A model generated the notes under the pieces. It saw only the letters and a list, made by a program, of their open reading frames with translations. It ran no database searches and had not been told where the DNA came from. DNA of 41,007 bases, taken from Deltaproteobacteria bacterium (GTDB lineage: Bacteria > Desulfobacterota > Deferrimicrobia > Deferrimicrobiales > Deferrimicrobiaceae). Position 1 is the stretch's first letter. Every line of letters begins with the position of its first letter. The DNA is taken from the NCBI GenBank assembly GCA_020346465.1, contig CP070783.1, positions 1,255,005 through 1,296,011 of the forward strand, in the 5' to 3' direction. Below are positions 31,090 to 39,051 of this stretch, one piece after another. A program made the position numbers and the translations under genes.

Positions 31090-32063
31090 CCTACCCCGAA
31101 CACCGCCCCAGGAGGCTCCGGAGGAGCGAGGGGATCCGCCGGATGGTCCGGGAGACGAAGCTCTCGGTGGATGACCTGATCTACCCTCTCTTTGCCGCCG
31201 CGGGAAAGGGGATCCGGAAGGAGATCGGCTCGATGCCCGGCGTTTTCCAGTTGAGCGTGGAGAACCTGGTGAAGGAGGTCCGGGAGGTCCGGGACCTGGG
31301 GATTCCCGCGATCCTTCTCTTCGGCATCCCGGCCAGAAAGGATCCCGTGGGGTCGGACGCCTGTTCCGACAACGGGATCATCCAGACGGCCGTCCGGGCG
31401 ATCAAGGACGCCGTCCCCGACATCCAGGTCATCACCGACGTCTGCTTCTGCGAGTACACCGACCACGGCCATTGCGGGATTCTCGCCCCGGACGGCGACG
31501 TGGACAACGACGCGACGCTGGATATCCTGGCCCGGAGCGCGGTGACGCATGCCCGCGCAGGGGCGGACGTGGTGGCCCCCTCCGACATGATGGACGGGCG
31601 GGTGGCGGCCATCCGCGGCGCGCTGGACGAGGAAGGGTACGCCGGGATCCCCATCCTGTCGTACGCTGCCAAGTATGCCAGCGGGTTCTACGGTCCCTTC
31701 CGGGACGCGGCGGAGAGCGCTCCGCAGTTCGGGGACCGCCGGTCGTACCAGATGGACCCTCCCAACGCGCGGGAGGCCCTCCGGGAGGTGGCCCTCGACA
31801 TCCAGGAGGGGGCGGACATCGTCATGGTCAAGCCCGCCCTTGCCTACCTGGATGTCATCTGCCGCATCCGCGACGCCTTCGACGTCCCGGTGGCGGCCTA
31901 CAACGTCAGCGGGGAGTATTCGATCGTGAAGGCCGGGGAGAGGCTGGGGTGGGTCGACGGCGGCCGGGTGATGATGGAGATCCTGGTGTCGATCAAGCGT
32001 GCCGGGGCCGACCTGATCCTGACGTACGCCGCCAGGGAGGCGGCGAAGGCCCTGGCGGAGTGA
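31086..32063 (+). CDS. hemB: Delta-aminolevulinic acid dehydratase (porphobilinogen synthase)
   Basis: The 325-residue enzyme condenses two aminolevulinates. The zinc site [14 protein letters not shown] has all three Cys (120, 122, 130), marking a Zn-dependent rather than Mg-only form. Schiff-base lysines are Lys196 in SYAAKYAS and Lys249 in [10 protein letters not shown]. The length is standard. The ATG overlaps the hemD stop by four bases, so hemC, hemD and hemB are tightly packed in order of an efficient heme operon. Confidence 0.98.
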   Translation: MTYPEHRPRRLRRSEGIRRMVRETKLSVDDLIYPLFAAAGKGIRKEIGSMPGVFQLSVENLVKEVREVRDLGIPAILLFGIPARKDPVGSDACSDNGIIQTAVRAIKDAVPDIQVITDVCFCEYTDHGHCGILAPDGDVDNDATLDILARSAVTHARAGADVVAPSDMMDGRVAAIRGALDEEGYAGIPILSYAAKYASGFYGPFRDAAESAPQFGDRRSYQMDPPNAREALREVALDIQEGADIVMVKPALAYLDVICRIRDAFDVPVAAYNVSGEYSIVKAGERLGWVDGGRVMMEILVSIKRAGADLILTYAAREAAKALAE

Positions 32064-32068
32064 CCGGC

Positions 32069-32269
32069 ATGACGAAACCGGCGCACGCCCCCTACAAGGT
32101 CGTCGAGATCCCGAAGGTCTTCGACGAGGAGATCGAGGCGGAGCTCAACCGCTGGACCGCGGAAGGGTACCGGTTCGAATCGATCCACTTCGTGACACAG
32201 CCCGGGAACCGCAGACCCACGATGGCGTTCCTTTTCTTTTCCCGGGCGACCGGGGAAGAAGGGGAGTAG
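32069..32269 (+). CDS. DUF4177-like small protein
   Basis: The 66-residue protein has the DUF4177 pattern: YKVVEIPKVFDEEIEAELNRWTAEGYRFESI followed by a strand MAFLFFSR. The function of the family is unknown. The ATG lies 5 bases after the hemB stop with GCGGAG at a suitable distance; a GTG at 32060 overlapping hemB is an alternative. It is embedded between hemB and the RDD gene in the same transcript. Confidence 0.75.
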   Translation: MTKPAHAPYKVVEIPKVFDEEIEAELNRWTAEGYRFESIHFVTQPGNRRPTMAFLFFSRATGEEGE

Positions 32270-32272
32270 GCA

Positions 32273-32749
32273 TTGGCGTTTCGCTGGGAGGAGCAGAGGA
32301 GGTACTTCCGGGAGGCCCGCCGCGCCCGGTATTTCGCGCGGGTCGCGGGGAAGGCGGCCGACGTCATCATCGCCATGTCCCTGTGGCACATTCCCGGCGC
32401 CGCGGGGGCGTTCGCCGCCCTGTTCTACATCCTGATGTGCGACGGGTTCCCCGGGAGACGCAGCGTGGGGAAGTGGCTGACGGGCCTCCAGGTCATCCGC
32501 GTCGACCGGGAGCCGATGGACCTCCAGTCCTCCTTCCTGAGGAATCTGACCGTGGCCTCGCCGTTCTTCCTCTACCTGGTGCCGTTCGTCGGCCCGTTTC
32601 TCGCCTTCACCGTCGGGCTGGTGGTCCTTCTCATCGAGACGTACCTCGGGTTCTACGACTCCGACGGCCGGCGGGCGGGGGACACCTTTGCCGAGACGCT
32701 GGTGGTGGAATCCGGACAGGCCGCAGATGACGTCCCTGTATCTGATTGA
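32273..32749 (+). CDS. RDD-family membrane protein
   Basis: The 158-residue protein has three or four hydrophobic segments and the RDD-family motif PGRRSVGKWLTGLQVIRVD after the second span, with a matching GRRAGDTFAETLVV near the C-terminus. RDD proteins are small membrane proteins, sometimes linked to ion exchange; no specific role can be given. The TTG start follows GGGGAGTAGG, and the gene begins 3 bases after the DUF4177 stop. Its 3' end overlaps polA by 23 bases. Confidence 0.8.
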   Translation: MAFRWEEQRRYFREARRARYFARVAGKAADVIIAMSLWHIPGAAGAFAALFYILMCDGFPGRRSVGKWLTGLQVIRVDREPMDLQSSFLRNLTVASPFFLYLVPFVGPFLAFTVGLVVLLIETYLGFYDSDGRRAGDTFAETLVVESGQAADDVPVSD

Positions 32750-35294
32750 CGGGCACAACGTTCTCTACCGCACCTTCTTCGGCCTGCCCCGGCTCTCGGC
32801 GCCGGACGGCACGCCGACCAACGTCGTGCTGGGGACCGCGCGAATCCTCCTGAAGATCCTCCGGGAGGAGAACCCCTCGGCCATCGCCGCCGTCTTCGAT
32901 TCCCCCGAGCCCACTCCCCGTCACCTCCTGTTCCCCGAATACAAGGCGAATCGGCTCAAGGCCCCCGAGGAACTCCTTGCCCAGGTCCCGCTGGTCAAGG
33001 AAGTCATCGATGCCCTGGGAGTGCCGAGGATCGAGGAGCCCGGCGCGGAGGCAGACGACGTCATCGGCACGCTGGCCCGGCTTGCCGAGGAGAAAGGGAT
33101 GGAGGTCGTCATCATCTCCTCCGACAAGGACCTCTACCAGCTGGTGTCGAAGCATGTCCGCATCCGGGACGGGCTGAAGGAAAGAACGGTGGGGGAGGAG
33201 GAGGTCCGCGAGGCCTTCGGGGTAGGGCCCGGGCAGGTGGTGGAGCTGCTCGCCCTGTCGGGGGACCCCTCCGACAACATCCCCGGCGTCCCCGGCATCG
33301 GGGAAAAGACCGCCTCCGGTCTGATCCGGGAGTTCGGGACGGTGGAGAACCTTCTCGCCAACACCGGCATGCTCAAGGGGAGGCAGAGGGAAACGATCGA
33401 GAAGAACGCGGAGATGGCCAGGCTCTGCCGGCGGCTGGCGGAGATCGACCGGAACGTTCCCCTCCCGCGGGGGATCGAGGAGTGCAGGCCCCTCGGGATT
33501 CAGGCGGAGAAGGCGGCCGCGGTCTTCCGGAGGCTCGGGTTCCGCAAGCTCATCGAGGAACTCGATCTTGCGTCTTCGGCGTTGCCCCTCTCCGGGGCTG
33601 CACCTCCCGCCCCGCGGGCGGTGGGAAAGGCCGGGACGGCCGGGGATCTGATCGCCGCGGTCGGAGGGAAGGCCCCTCCCCGTGCGGCCGTTGCCGCATC
33701 GGGGAAAAAGGGGGAGGAGGTCGCCGTCGCGGTGCCCGGCCGCGGGGTCTGGTCCCTGCCGGACCCGGCCGTTCCCGATCTTGTCCGGCGGGTCGTCGAG
33801 GCCGGGGGGTTGGTCTTTCTGGTCGATGCAAAGGATTTCCTGAGGCGGTTCGGAGACATTTCCCCTCCCCCCGGAAGCCCGCCGCTTTTCGACCTGCAGG
33901 TAGCCGCCTACCTTCTCGCCCCGGACGAAGGCACTCCCACGCTGGCCAAGCTGCGCGACCGGTTCCTCCCCGGGCGCGGCGCGGCGGAGGAAGGGGCGGG
34001 GGAACTCGCGGCCCGGGCGGAGGCTATCGCCGCGCTGGGGGAGATCCTCGAGGGGAAGCTCGGGGAAGCCGGCCTGTCAGGGATCTTCCGGGAGGTCGAC
34101 ATGCCGCTGCTGCCGGTCCTTTTCCGGATGGAGGAGAAGGGAATCCGGATCGATCCCGGGATCTTCGGGAGGCTGTCGGAGGAGCTGGCGGAGGGGACGC
34201 AAAAGATCGAGGAACAGGTTGCGGCGATCGCGGGCGCGGCGTTCAACATCAACTCCCCCAAGCAGCTTTCGTTTCTCCTGTTCGAAAAGCTCGGTCTGCC
34301 GCCGGTCAAGAGAACGAAGACCGGCTACTCGACCGACGTGGACGTCCTGGAGCGGCTGAAGGGGGCGCATCCGATTCCCGGCCTGGTCCTCGAATACAGG
34401 ACCCTCGCGAAGATACGGTCCACCTACGTCGACGTCCTCCCCGGGATGGTGGACCCGCGGGACGGCCGGATCCACACGACCTTCCACCAGACGCAGACGG
34501 CCACGGGCCGCCTCTCTTCCTCCGACCCCAACCTGCAGAACATCCCGGTGCGTGCCGATCTGGGCAGGAGAATCCGGTCGGGGTTCGTGGCGGACCCGGG
34601 GTGCCTCTTCATCGGCGCGGACTACTCCCAGGTGGAGCTGCGTCTTCTGGCCCACCTGTCGGGGGACGCCGAGCTCACGCGCAGGTTTCGGGAAGGGGAT
34701 GACATCCACGTCGCCACCGCGTGCGCCGTCTTCGGGGTGGCCCCCGACGGGGTCACGTCCGAGCTGCGCCGCCGGGCCAAGGTGATCAACTTCGGGATCC
34801 TTTACGGAATGAGCCCCTTCGGGCTTTCCCGGGAGCTCGGGATCGGTGGCCAGGAGGCGAAGCAGTACATCGACCAGTACTTCCGGCGCTACCCGGGCGT
34901 CCACCGGTATGTCGAGGGGCTCAAGGAGCAGGCGAGAAGGGACGGGTGCGTCCACACCATCCTCGGCAGACGAAGGGTTCTCCGGGACATCCGCTCCCAG
35001 AACCGGGTCCTTCGGGAGGCGGCCGAGAGGATGGCGATCAACACGCCGATCCAGGGGAGCGCGGCCGACATCATCAAGATGGCCATGATCCGGGTGGACG
35101 GGGAGTTCCGGCGGGGTCGCATGCGCGCCGGGCTGGTTCTCCAGGTCCACGACGAGCTGATCGTGGAGGCTCCCGAATCCGAGGCACCCGAGGTCGAGCG
35201 GCTTCTGAAAGATTCGATGGAGAGGGTGGTTTCCCTGTCGGTACCGCTCACCGTATCCGTAACGAGCGGGAAACATTGGGGAGAAGTACACTGA
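32727..35294 (+). CDS. polA: DNA polymerase I, apparently without proofreading activity
   Basis: The 855-residue enzyme fills gaps in repair and removes RNA primers. The 5' nuclease domain (1 to about 285) keeps its acidic metal ligands (LYLIDGHNVLYR, EADDVIGTLA, SSDKDLYQLV, GDPSDNIPGVPGIG). The polymerase domain has motif A DYSQVELR (Asp632), motif B RRAKVINFGILYG (Lys685) and motif C VHDELIVE (Asp809). The middle domain (about 300-460) is shortened and Ala/Gly-rich; the DxE of Exo I and the Tyr-x3-Asp of Exo III are not found, so 3'-5' exonuclease is probably lost, as in Taq. The ATG at 32727 (MTSLYLIDG) is chosen over 32688 by family alignment. Confidence 0.96.
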   Translation: MTSLYLIDGHNVLYRTFFGLPRLSAPDGTPTNVVLGTARILLKILREENPSAIAAVFDSPEPTPRHLLFPEYKANRLKAPEELLAQVPLVKEVIDALGVPRIEEPGAEADDVIGTLARLAEEKGMEVVIISSDKDLYQLVSKHVRIRDGLKERTVGEEEVREAFGVGPGQVVELLALSGDPSDNIPGVPGIGEKTASGLIREFGTVENLLANTGMLKGRQRETIEKNAEMARLCRRLAEIDRNVPLPRGIEECRPLGIQAEKAAAVFRRLGFRKLIEELDLASSALPLSGAAPPAPRAVGKAGTAGDLIAAVGGKAPPRAAVAASGKKGEEVAVAVPGRGVWSLPDPAVPDLVRRVVEAGGLVFLVDAKDFLRRFGDISPPPGSPPLFDLQVAAYLLAPDEGTPTLAKLRDRFLPGRGAAEEGAGELAARAEAIAALGEILEGKLGEAGLSGIFREVDMPLLPVLFRMEEKGIRIDPGIFGRLSEELAEGTQKIEEQVAAIAGAAFNINSPKQLSFLLFEKLGLPPVKRTKTGYSTDVDVLERLKGAHPIPGLVLEYRTLAKIRSTYVDVLPGMVDPRDGRIHTTFHQTQTATGRLSSSDPNLQNIPVRADLGRRIRSGFVADPGCLFIGADYSQVELRLLAHLSGDAELTRRFREGDDIHVATACAVFGVAPDGVTSELRRRAKVINFGILYGMSPFGLSRELGIGGQEAKQYIDQYFRRYPGVHRYVEGLKEQARRDGCVHTILGRRRVLRDIRSQNRVLREAAERMAINTPIQGSAADIIKMAMIRVDGEFRRGRMRAGLVLQVHDELIVEAPESEAPEVERLLKDSMERVVSLSVPLTVSVTSGKHWGEVH

Positions 35295-35339
35295 TCCACG
35301 GCGCCGGGGGATGAATAGATCGCGGGGAAGCGACGTCCT

Positions 35340-35930
35340 ATGAGTGCGGACGCGAAGATGCCCCGCCAGGACGAGGAACTCGTCCGGCGGGCGCAGGGAG
35401 GCGACGATGAGGCGTTCCGCGATCTGATGGAAACGTACAAGCGGCGGGCCTACGGGGTGGCCCTGGGGATCGTGGGAGACCCGGACGAGGCCCAGGACGT
35501 GGTGCAGGACGCCTTCGTGAAGGCGTACTACAAGCTGAAGGAGTTCCGGTTCGGGGCGAATTTCTACACCTGGTTCTACCGCCTTCTGGTCAACCAGGCG
35601 ATCGACCGGTGGAGGAAGACATCGAGGTCGCCGACGGTCTCCTTCGACGATGCATGGGTTTCCGGGGAGTCGTCGGAGCCCGCAGCCGTGGCGTACCCGA
35701 AGAGCCCCGAGGAAGTGGCGGGCGACCGGGAGCTCGCCGAGGGGATCACCCGGGCGATCGCGGCCCTTCCGGAGTACCACCGGACGGTCATCCTCCTCCG
35801 GGAAGTCGAGGGGCTGGCGTACGAGGAGATCGCCCGGATCCTGGATTGTTCGGTCGGCACCGTGATGTCGCGGCTCCATTACGCGCGGGCGAAACTGAAG
35901 GAGGCGCTCAAAGGGTTCCGGGAAGGGTGA
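35340..35930 (+). CDS. ECF-type RNA polymerase sigma factor (RpoE-like)
   Basis: The 196-residue protein has region 2 (about 12-92: DEELVRRAQGGDDEAFRDLM, DPDEAQDVVQDAFVKAY, TWFYRLLVNQAIDRWRK) and region 4 (about 135-190: LPEYHRTVILLREVEGLAYEEIARILDCSVGTVMSRLHYARAKLKEAL), with no region 1 or 3. It is followed after 4 bases by a zinc anti-sigma factor and then two secreted proteins, pointing to control of an envelope-related regulon. It lies 45 bases after polA, so it may be read from the polA transcript as well as its own. Confidence 0.95.
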   Translation: MSADAKMPRQDEELVRRAQGGDDEAFRDLMETYKRRAYGVALGIVGDPDEAQDVVQDAFVKAYYKLKEFRFGANFYTWFYRLLVNQAIDRWRKTSRSPTVSFDDAWVSGESSEPAAVAYPKSPEEVAGDRELAEGITRAIAALPEYHRTVILLREVEGLAYEEIARILDCSVGTVMSRLHYARAKLKEALKGFREG

Positions 35931-35934
35931 GGAG

Positions 35935-36408
35935 ATGGAGTGCAGGGAAGCGAGACAGAGGATCCAGGATTACATCGACGGGCGTCTCCCGCCCCGCCCG
36001 GCGGGAGAGGTGCGCGAGCACCTCGGCGCCTGTGGTCCGTGCGCCGCCGAGGAAAGGGACCTTCGGGGGGTCGGGGAACTTCTGCGCCGGTGGTCCGCCG
36101 CACGGGTCGGCGAAAGGGAGCCGCAGCTTTCCGCCTTGTGGACCCGGGTCCGGGCCGGCATCGAGGAGAGGAGGAAGCCGCGGCATGTCCCCCTTCTCCG
36201 CAGGTGGCTCTGGGTCCCGGCGGCGGCCGTGGTTGCGGTTTTGGCCCTTCTGTTCTATCCTTCGAATGATTCGAGGGCTCCGTTTCACCCGAACAGTTTC
36301 GACGTCACGGTGGAATCCATCGAATCCGACTCCGCGACCGTGGCCCTGGTGGACAAAGGGGAGGGACTTCCGCGGGTGATCTGGATCATCGAACATGGGA
36401 AGTCCTGA
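35935..36408 (+). CDS. Membrane-anchored zinc-binding anti-sigma factor
   Basis: The 157-residue protein has an N-terminal ZAS-type anti-sigma domain: MECREARQRIQDYIDG, then HLGACGPC (His29, Cys33, Cys36), the zinc-binding HxxxCxxC. One membrane span (about 90-108, WLWVPAAAVVAVLALLFY) separates it from a roughly 50-residue periplasmic tail. It should hold the adjacent ECF sigma factor inactive until an envelope or redox signal arrives. The gene starts 4 bases after the sigma factor stop. Confidence 0.92.
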   Translation: MECREARQRIQDYIDGRLPPRPAGEVREHLGACGPCAAEERDLRGVGELLRRWSAARVGEREPQLSALWTRVRAGIEERRKPRHVPLLRRWLWVPAAAVVAVLALLFYPSNDSRAPFHPNSFDVTVESIESDSATVALVDKGEGLPRVIWIIEHGKS

Positions 36409-36859
36409 TCCGAAGCCGCGGGGCTGCCTCCCCGCGATCGCCTGCATCGCCCTTCTTCTTTTCGCGCACACCGTGGGGGCCTCGCCAGACTCCCCGGTCG
36501 CGGTCGACGTGGGGGTCGTGCTGGCCTCCAACGAGGGGACCACGATGGACCCGGCACTCTCCTCGATCCGGAACCAGCTGCAGTCGATGTTCACCTACTC
36601 CTCCTACCGGATGGTGGACCGTCTCGGCCGCACCCTGAACGTGGGCGAGACGGGGGATTTCAGGCTCCCCGGGAACCGGTCCATGCGCGTGACCCCCGTT
36701 CCTTCCGAGGGGACCAGGGTGAGGCTTGCCGTACAGATCATGGAGGGAGACCGCAACATTCTCACCACGACCCTTGGCCTCAAGCGGGGGGGGATGGTGC
36801 TCGTCGCAGGTCCCACCTACGAGAAAGGCGTCCTGATTCTCATCATTTCCGCGAAGTAG
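36395..36859 (+). CDS. Secreted protein of unknown function in the sigma/anti-sigma operon
   Basis: The 154-residue protein has a signal peptide (hydrophobic LPAIACIALLLFAHTVGASP, cleavage near GAS) and a mature domain of alternating strands: VDVGVVLASNEG, SYRMVDRLGRTLNVGETGDF, MRVTPVPSEGTRVRLAVQI, LTTTLGLKRGGMVLVAGPTY and GVLILIISA. The last part resembles the GG-V-GG turn of secretin-like beta domains, but no family is claimed. It overlaps the anti-sigma gene by 14 bases and has only a weak ribosome-binding site, consistent with coupling. It is a likely part of, or target of, the ECF response. Confidence 0.75.
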   Translation: MGSPDPKPRGCLPAIACIALLLFAHTVGASPDSPVAVDVGVVLASNEGTTMDPALSSIRNQLQSMFTYSSYRMVDRLGRTLNVGETGDFRLPGNRSMRVTPVPSEGTRVRLAVQIMEGDRNILTTTLGLKRGGMVLVAGPTYEKGVLILIISAK

Positions 36860-36988
36860 CCGCCGTTTGAATTTCCACCCCGTCTCCTCCGTCCCATCAG
36901 CAGAACGAAGGAAACATCTCCTTGGGAAAGCGGGTTACACCCTGCAGGAAGGTCCCGAGGCGACCAAGGCGAGAAGGAGGCGAGGACG

Positions 36989-37417
36989 ATGAAGAAACTG
37001 GTGGCGATAACGGTTGCAGCGGCAGTTCTGGCGGTGGCCCCTTTTCCCGCCGCGGCCGGGGATGCGGAGTGGGCGACGGCCGGGAAGATCCTGACGGGGA
37101 TCATCGGCGTGACGATTCTCGGGAACGCGATTGCGGGCGCCCATTACCACCCGGCGCCCGTCTACGCCCCCCCTCCGCGGGTCTATTACCCCCCCGAGGA
37201 GGTGTGGGTCCCGGGACGCTACGAGACAAGGATCGAAAGGCGGTGGGTCCCCGGTCATTGGGAGATCGAGCGTCGGGGGCACGGGTACGGAGACGATTAC
37301 AAAAGACGGTACGGAGGCAACGGGAAACACCGGGGCCGGAGCATCTGGGTCCCCGGGTATTACCGGGACGTCGAGGTAACCGTGTGGATTCCCGGCCGCT
37401 GGGAGGTGCGCGGGTAA
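36989..37417 (+). CDS. Secreted protein with four W-[VI]-P-G-x-[YW] repeats
   Basis: The 142-residue protein has a signal peptide (MKKLVAITVAAAVLAVAPFPAAAGD), a short hydrophobic stretch (KILTGIIGVTILGNAIAG) and a mature region with four motifs: VWVPGRYE, RWVPGHWE, IWVPGYYR and VWIPGRWE. These resemble the aromatic YXWGXW-type repeats of small envelope proteins. A Pro/Tyr-rich linker precedes them and a basic Gly-rich loop separates the middle ones. GAAGGAGGCGAGG precedes the ATG. It is the last gene before the strong terminator and may belong to the ECF sigma unit. Function is unknown. Confidence 0.78.
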   Translation: MKKLVAITVAAAVLAVAPFPAAAGDAEWATAGKILTGIIGVTILGNAIAGAHYHPAPVYAPPPRVYYPPEEVWVPGRYETRIERRWVPGHWEIERRGHGYGDDYKRRYGGNGKHRGRSIWVPGYYRDVEVTVWIPGRWEVRG

Positions 37418-37463
37418 GGCCTCGGCGGAAGCGGCCGGGCGGCCTGTCAGCGGCAACGGACAT

Positions 37464-37499
37464 CCCCCCGGGGGCTTTCCCCCCCGGGGGGTTTTTTTT
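37464..37499 (+). terminator. Strong intrinsic terminator
   Basis: CCCCCCGGGGG (37464-37474) pairs perfectly with CCCCCGGGGGG (37481-37491) around a 6-base loop and is followed by eight T (37492-37499). It closes the long plus-strand run that begins with the ccsA-like gene. Confidence 0.93.
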
Positions 37500-37520
37500 C
37501 CGCCCCCTTCGTCCCTCGGG

Positions 37521-37526
37521 TATGAT
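37521..37526 (+). promoter_or_regulatory. Candidate -10 element before the AbiJ/HEPN-like gene
   Basis: TATGAT is five of six to the -10 consensus and is placed just after the terminator and 20 bases before the ATG at 37546. No convincing -35 is seen. Confidence 0.3.
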
Positions 37527-37545
37527 TTCCCGGGAGGATGCATTC

Positions 37546-38349
37546 ATGGGGGATGGCGGCGGCGGGGCGGGGACACCGCTTCGGAACTCGCTCTGGAATC
37601 TGCTGTACCGGGTCGTTTCCGGAACCGATCATTCCGGAACCGCGTGGGGGGCGATCCTGCGGGGCGCCTGCCTTGCGTTCTTCAAGGAGACGATCGACGA
37701 CCTGCCGGTCTCCGACAACGAGGCGTCGCGCCGTGCCCTGAAAGAGGCCTTTTTCGGGCTTCCGGACCACAGGGTCTACGACCTCTTCGAATTCCTTCTC
37801 ACGGGTGAGAGGGCCGGAATGAAGGAGGTGGACCGGAAGCTCCTTCGACGCGGCCTGAACAGGGTTCTCGAAGAGGAGGGCGCGACGGTCCGGCTTCTGC
37901 GCGACCGGTTCGTGCCCCTCCCCGACGGGATCGGCCTGGATTCCGTGGAGACGGCCCGGCAAACGCTCTCCCTGTTCGATCAGGACGCCGCCGCACGGCA
38001 TCTGGAGGCGGCCGTCGGTTTCCTCTCGCGCCGTCCCGATCCCGCGCCGAAGGAGGCCGTCCGCGAGGCCGTGATCGCGGTGGCGGCCGTCGTGCATACC
38101 CTTGCCGGCGGGCCGGCCGGGGTCGCGATGGGTACGGTTGCGCCCGTCGCCCGCAAGCTCGGGATCCCGCCGGAGCTGCAAGGGGGAATCGACTCGATGC
38201 TCTCCCGCTGCCATGCCGCAAGCGGATTGCCGGGGGGCGGAACCGCCGATGTCCCCGTCGACTTCGCCGAGGCGGCATGCCTCGTCGTCTTCTGCTCTTC
38301 GGTCATCAACCTGCTCCTCTCCCGGGCGGGAGGGAAGGCAGGGGGATAG
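37546..38349 (+). CDS. AbiJ N-terminal/HEPN-like protein, divergent
   Basis: The 267-residue soluble protein starts with LRNSLWNLLYRVVSG, like the AbiJ_NTD4 type LRNxLWNxLY. The middle reads GLNRVLEEEGATVRLLRDRFVPL, and the C-terminal helical part has HLEAAVGFLSRRPDPAPKEAVREAVIAVAAVVHTLAG and later AACLVVFCSSVINLLL. The order matches proteins of the AbiJ/HEPN type found in phage-defence and stress loci. Where those usually carry a GGIRH-like R-x-H ribonuclease motif, this protein has SGLPGGG, so it may lack nuclease activity. This assignment is from pattern memory and is tentative. ATG at 37546 follows GGGAGG with an 8-base spacer; an ATG at 37522 overlaps a candidate -10. Confidence 0.5.
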   Translation: MGDGGGGAGTPLRNSLWNLLYRVVSGTDHSGTAWGAILRGACLAFFKETIDDLPVSDNEASRRALKEAFFGLPDHRVYDLFEFLLTGERAGMKEVDRKLLRRGLNRVLEEEGATVRLLRDRFVPLPDGIGLDSVETARQTLSLFDQDAAARHLEAAVGFLSRRPDPAPKEAVREAVIAVAAVVHTLAGGPAGVAMGTVAPVARKLGIPPELQGGIDSMLSRCHAASGLPGGGTADVPVDFAEAACLVVFCSSVINLLLSRAGGKAGG

Positions 38350-38356
38350 GCCGGCC

Positions 38357-38941
38357 CTACAGCCGGGAAAGACGGGGAGGGGTGCCGGCCGGGTCCCGCC
38401 TGCGCAACAGGGCGTTTACGACCTGATCGCCGGAACCGACGATTTCCACCAGTGCGAGGTTTTGGCGGGAGACCATGCGCTGGTTCTCCGCGTTGAGAAA
38501 GTAGGAAAGGATCGGGTCGAACCAGCCGCCGGTGTTGGCCACGACGATCGGCTTCGCGTGCAGACCGAGCTGCTTCCACGTGAGGATCTCGAAGAACTCG
38601 TCCATCGTTCCGAATCCGCCCGGGAGGACCGCAAAGGCGTCCGCCCTCCGGCTCATCTCGATCTTCCTCTCGTGCATCGATTGCGTGACGATCATCTCCG
38701 TGAGGCCTTCGTGGGCGAGCTCCTCCGTGCGCAGGAACGTCGGGATGACGCCGATGACCTCCCCCCCCCGGCCCAGGATCCGGTCTGCCAGGATTCCCAT
38801 GAGGCCCACCGACCCACCCCCGTAGATCAGCGTGATCTTCTCCTCGGCCATCCGGTCGGCGAGGGCGATCGCGTCCTTCCGGAAATGCTCCGGAACCAGG
38901 TTGCTCGAACTGCAGAACACGCACAGGGCAAGATTTCCCAT
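38357..38941 (-). CDS. LOG-family nucleotide 5'-monophosphate phosphoribohydrolase (TIGR00730)
   Basis: The 194-residue Rossmann-fold protein has the LOG signature PGGFGTMDE (107-115) and the upstream basic HERK (90-93), both needed to release adenine-type bases from nucleotide 5'-monophosphates. The N-terminus LCVFCSSSN and [12 protein letters not shown] (38-49) match the cytokinin-activating LOG family; in bacteria the role is nucleotide turnover, and the label lysine decarboxylase is a known misannotation. Length is typical. ATG at 38941 is chosen over 38998, which would add residues outside the family. It is convergent with the AbiJ-like gene (7 bases apart) and divergent from cysK. Confidence 0.93.
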   Translation of the reverse strand: MGNLALCVFCSSSNLVPEHFRKDAIALADRMAEEKITLIYGGGSVGLMGILADRILGRGGEVIGVIPTFLRTEELAHEGLTEMIVTQSMHERKIEMSRRADAFAVLPGGFGTMDEFFEILTWKQLGLHAKPIVVANTGGWFDPILSYFLNAENQRMVSRQNLALVEIVGSGDQVVNALLRRRDPAGTPPRLSRL

Positions 38942-38991
38942 CCAGCAAAGATACAGCCAAACCCGGGAAATGGGAAGCGGGGAAAATCGTG

Positions 38992-39020
38992 TTGACACGG
39001 CCGGGGAGATTAAATACTAT
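38992..39020 (+). promoter_or_regulatory. Sigma-70 promoter of cysK with overlapping direct repeat
   Basis: TTGACA (38992-38997), exactly 17 bases, and TACTAT (39015-39020) form the best promoter in the window. The direct repeat ATTAAATAC occurs at about 39009-39017 and again 11 bases later (39020-39028), overlapping the -10 and start site, a plausible operator position. Confidence 0.75.
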
Positions 39021-39051
39021 TAAATACATCGTTTATGTCGGGAGGGTCGGG

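Noticed and set aside
32170-32186. GGTTCGAATC, similar to a tRNA T-arm
   Set aside because: It lies inside the DUF4177 coding frame and no acceptor stem or anticodon arm can be built around it.
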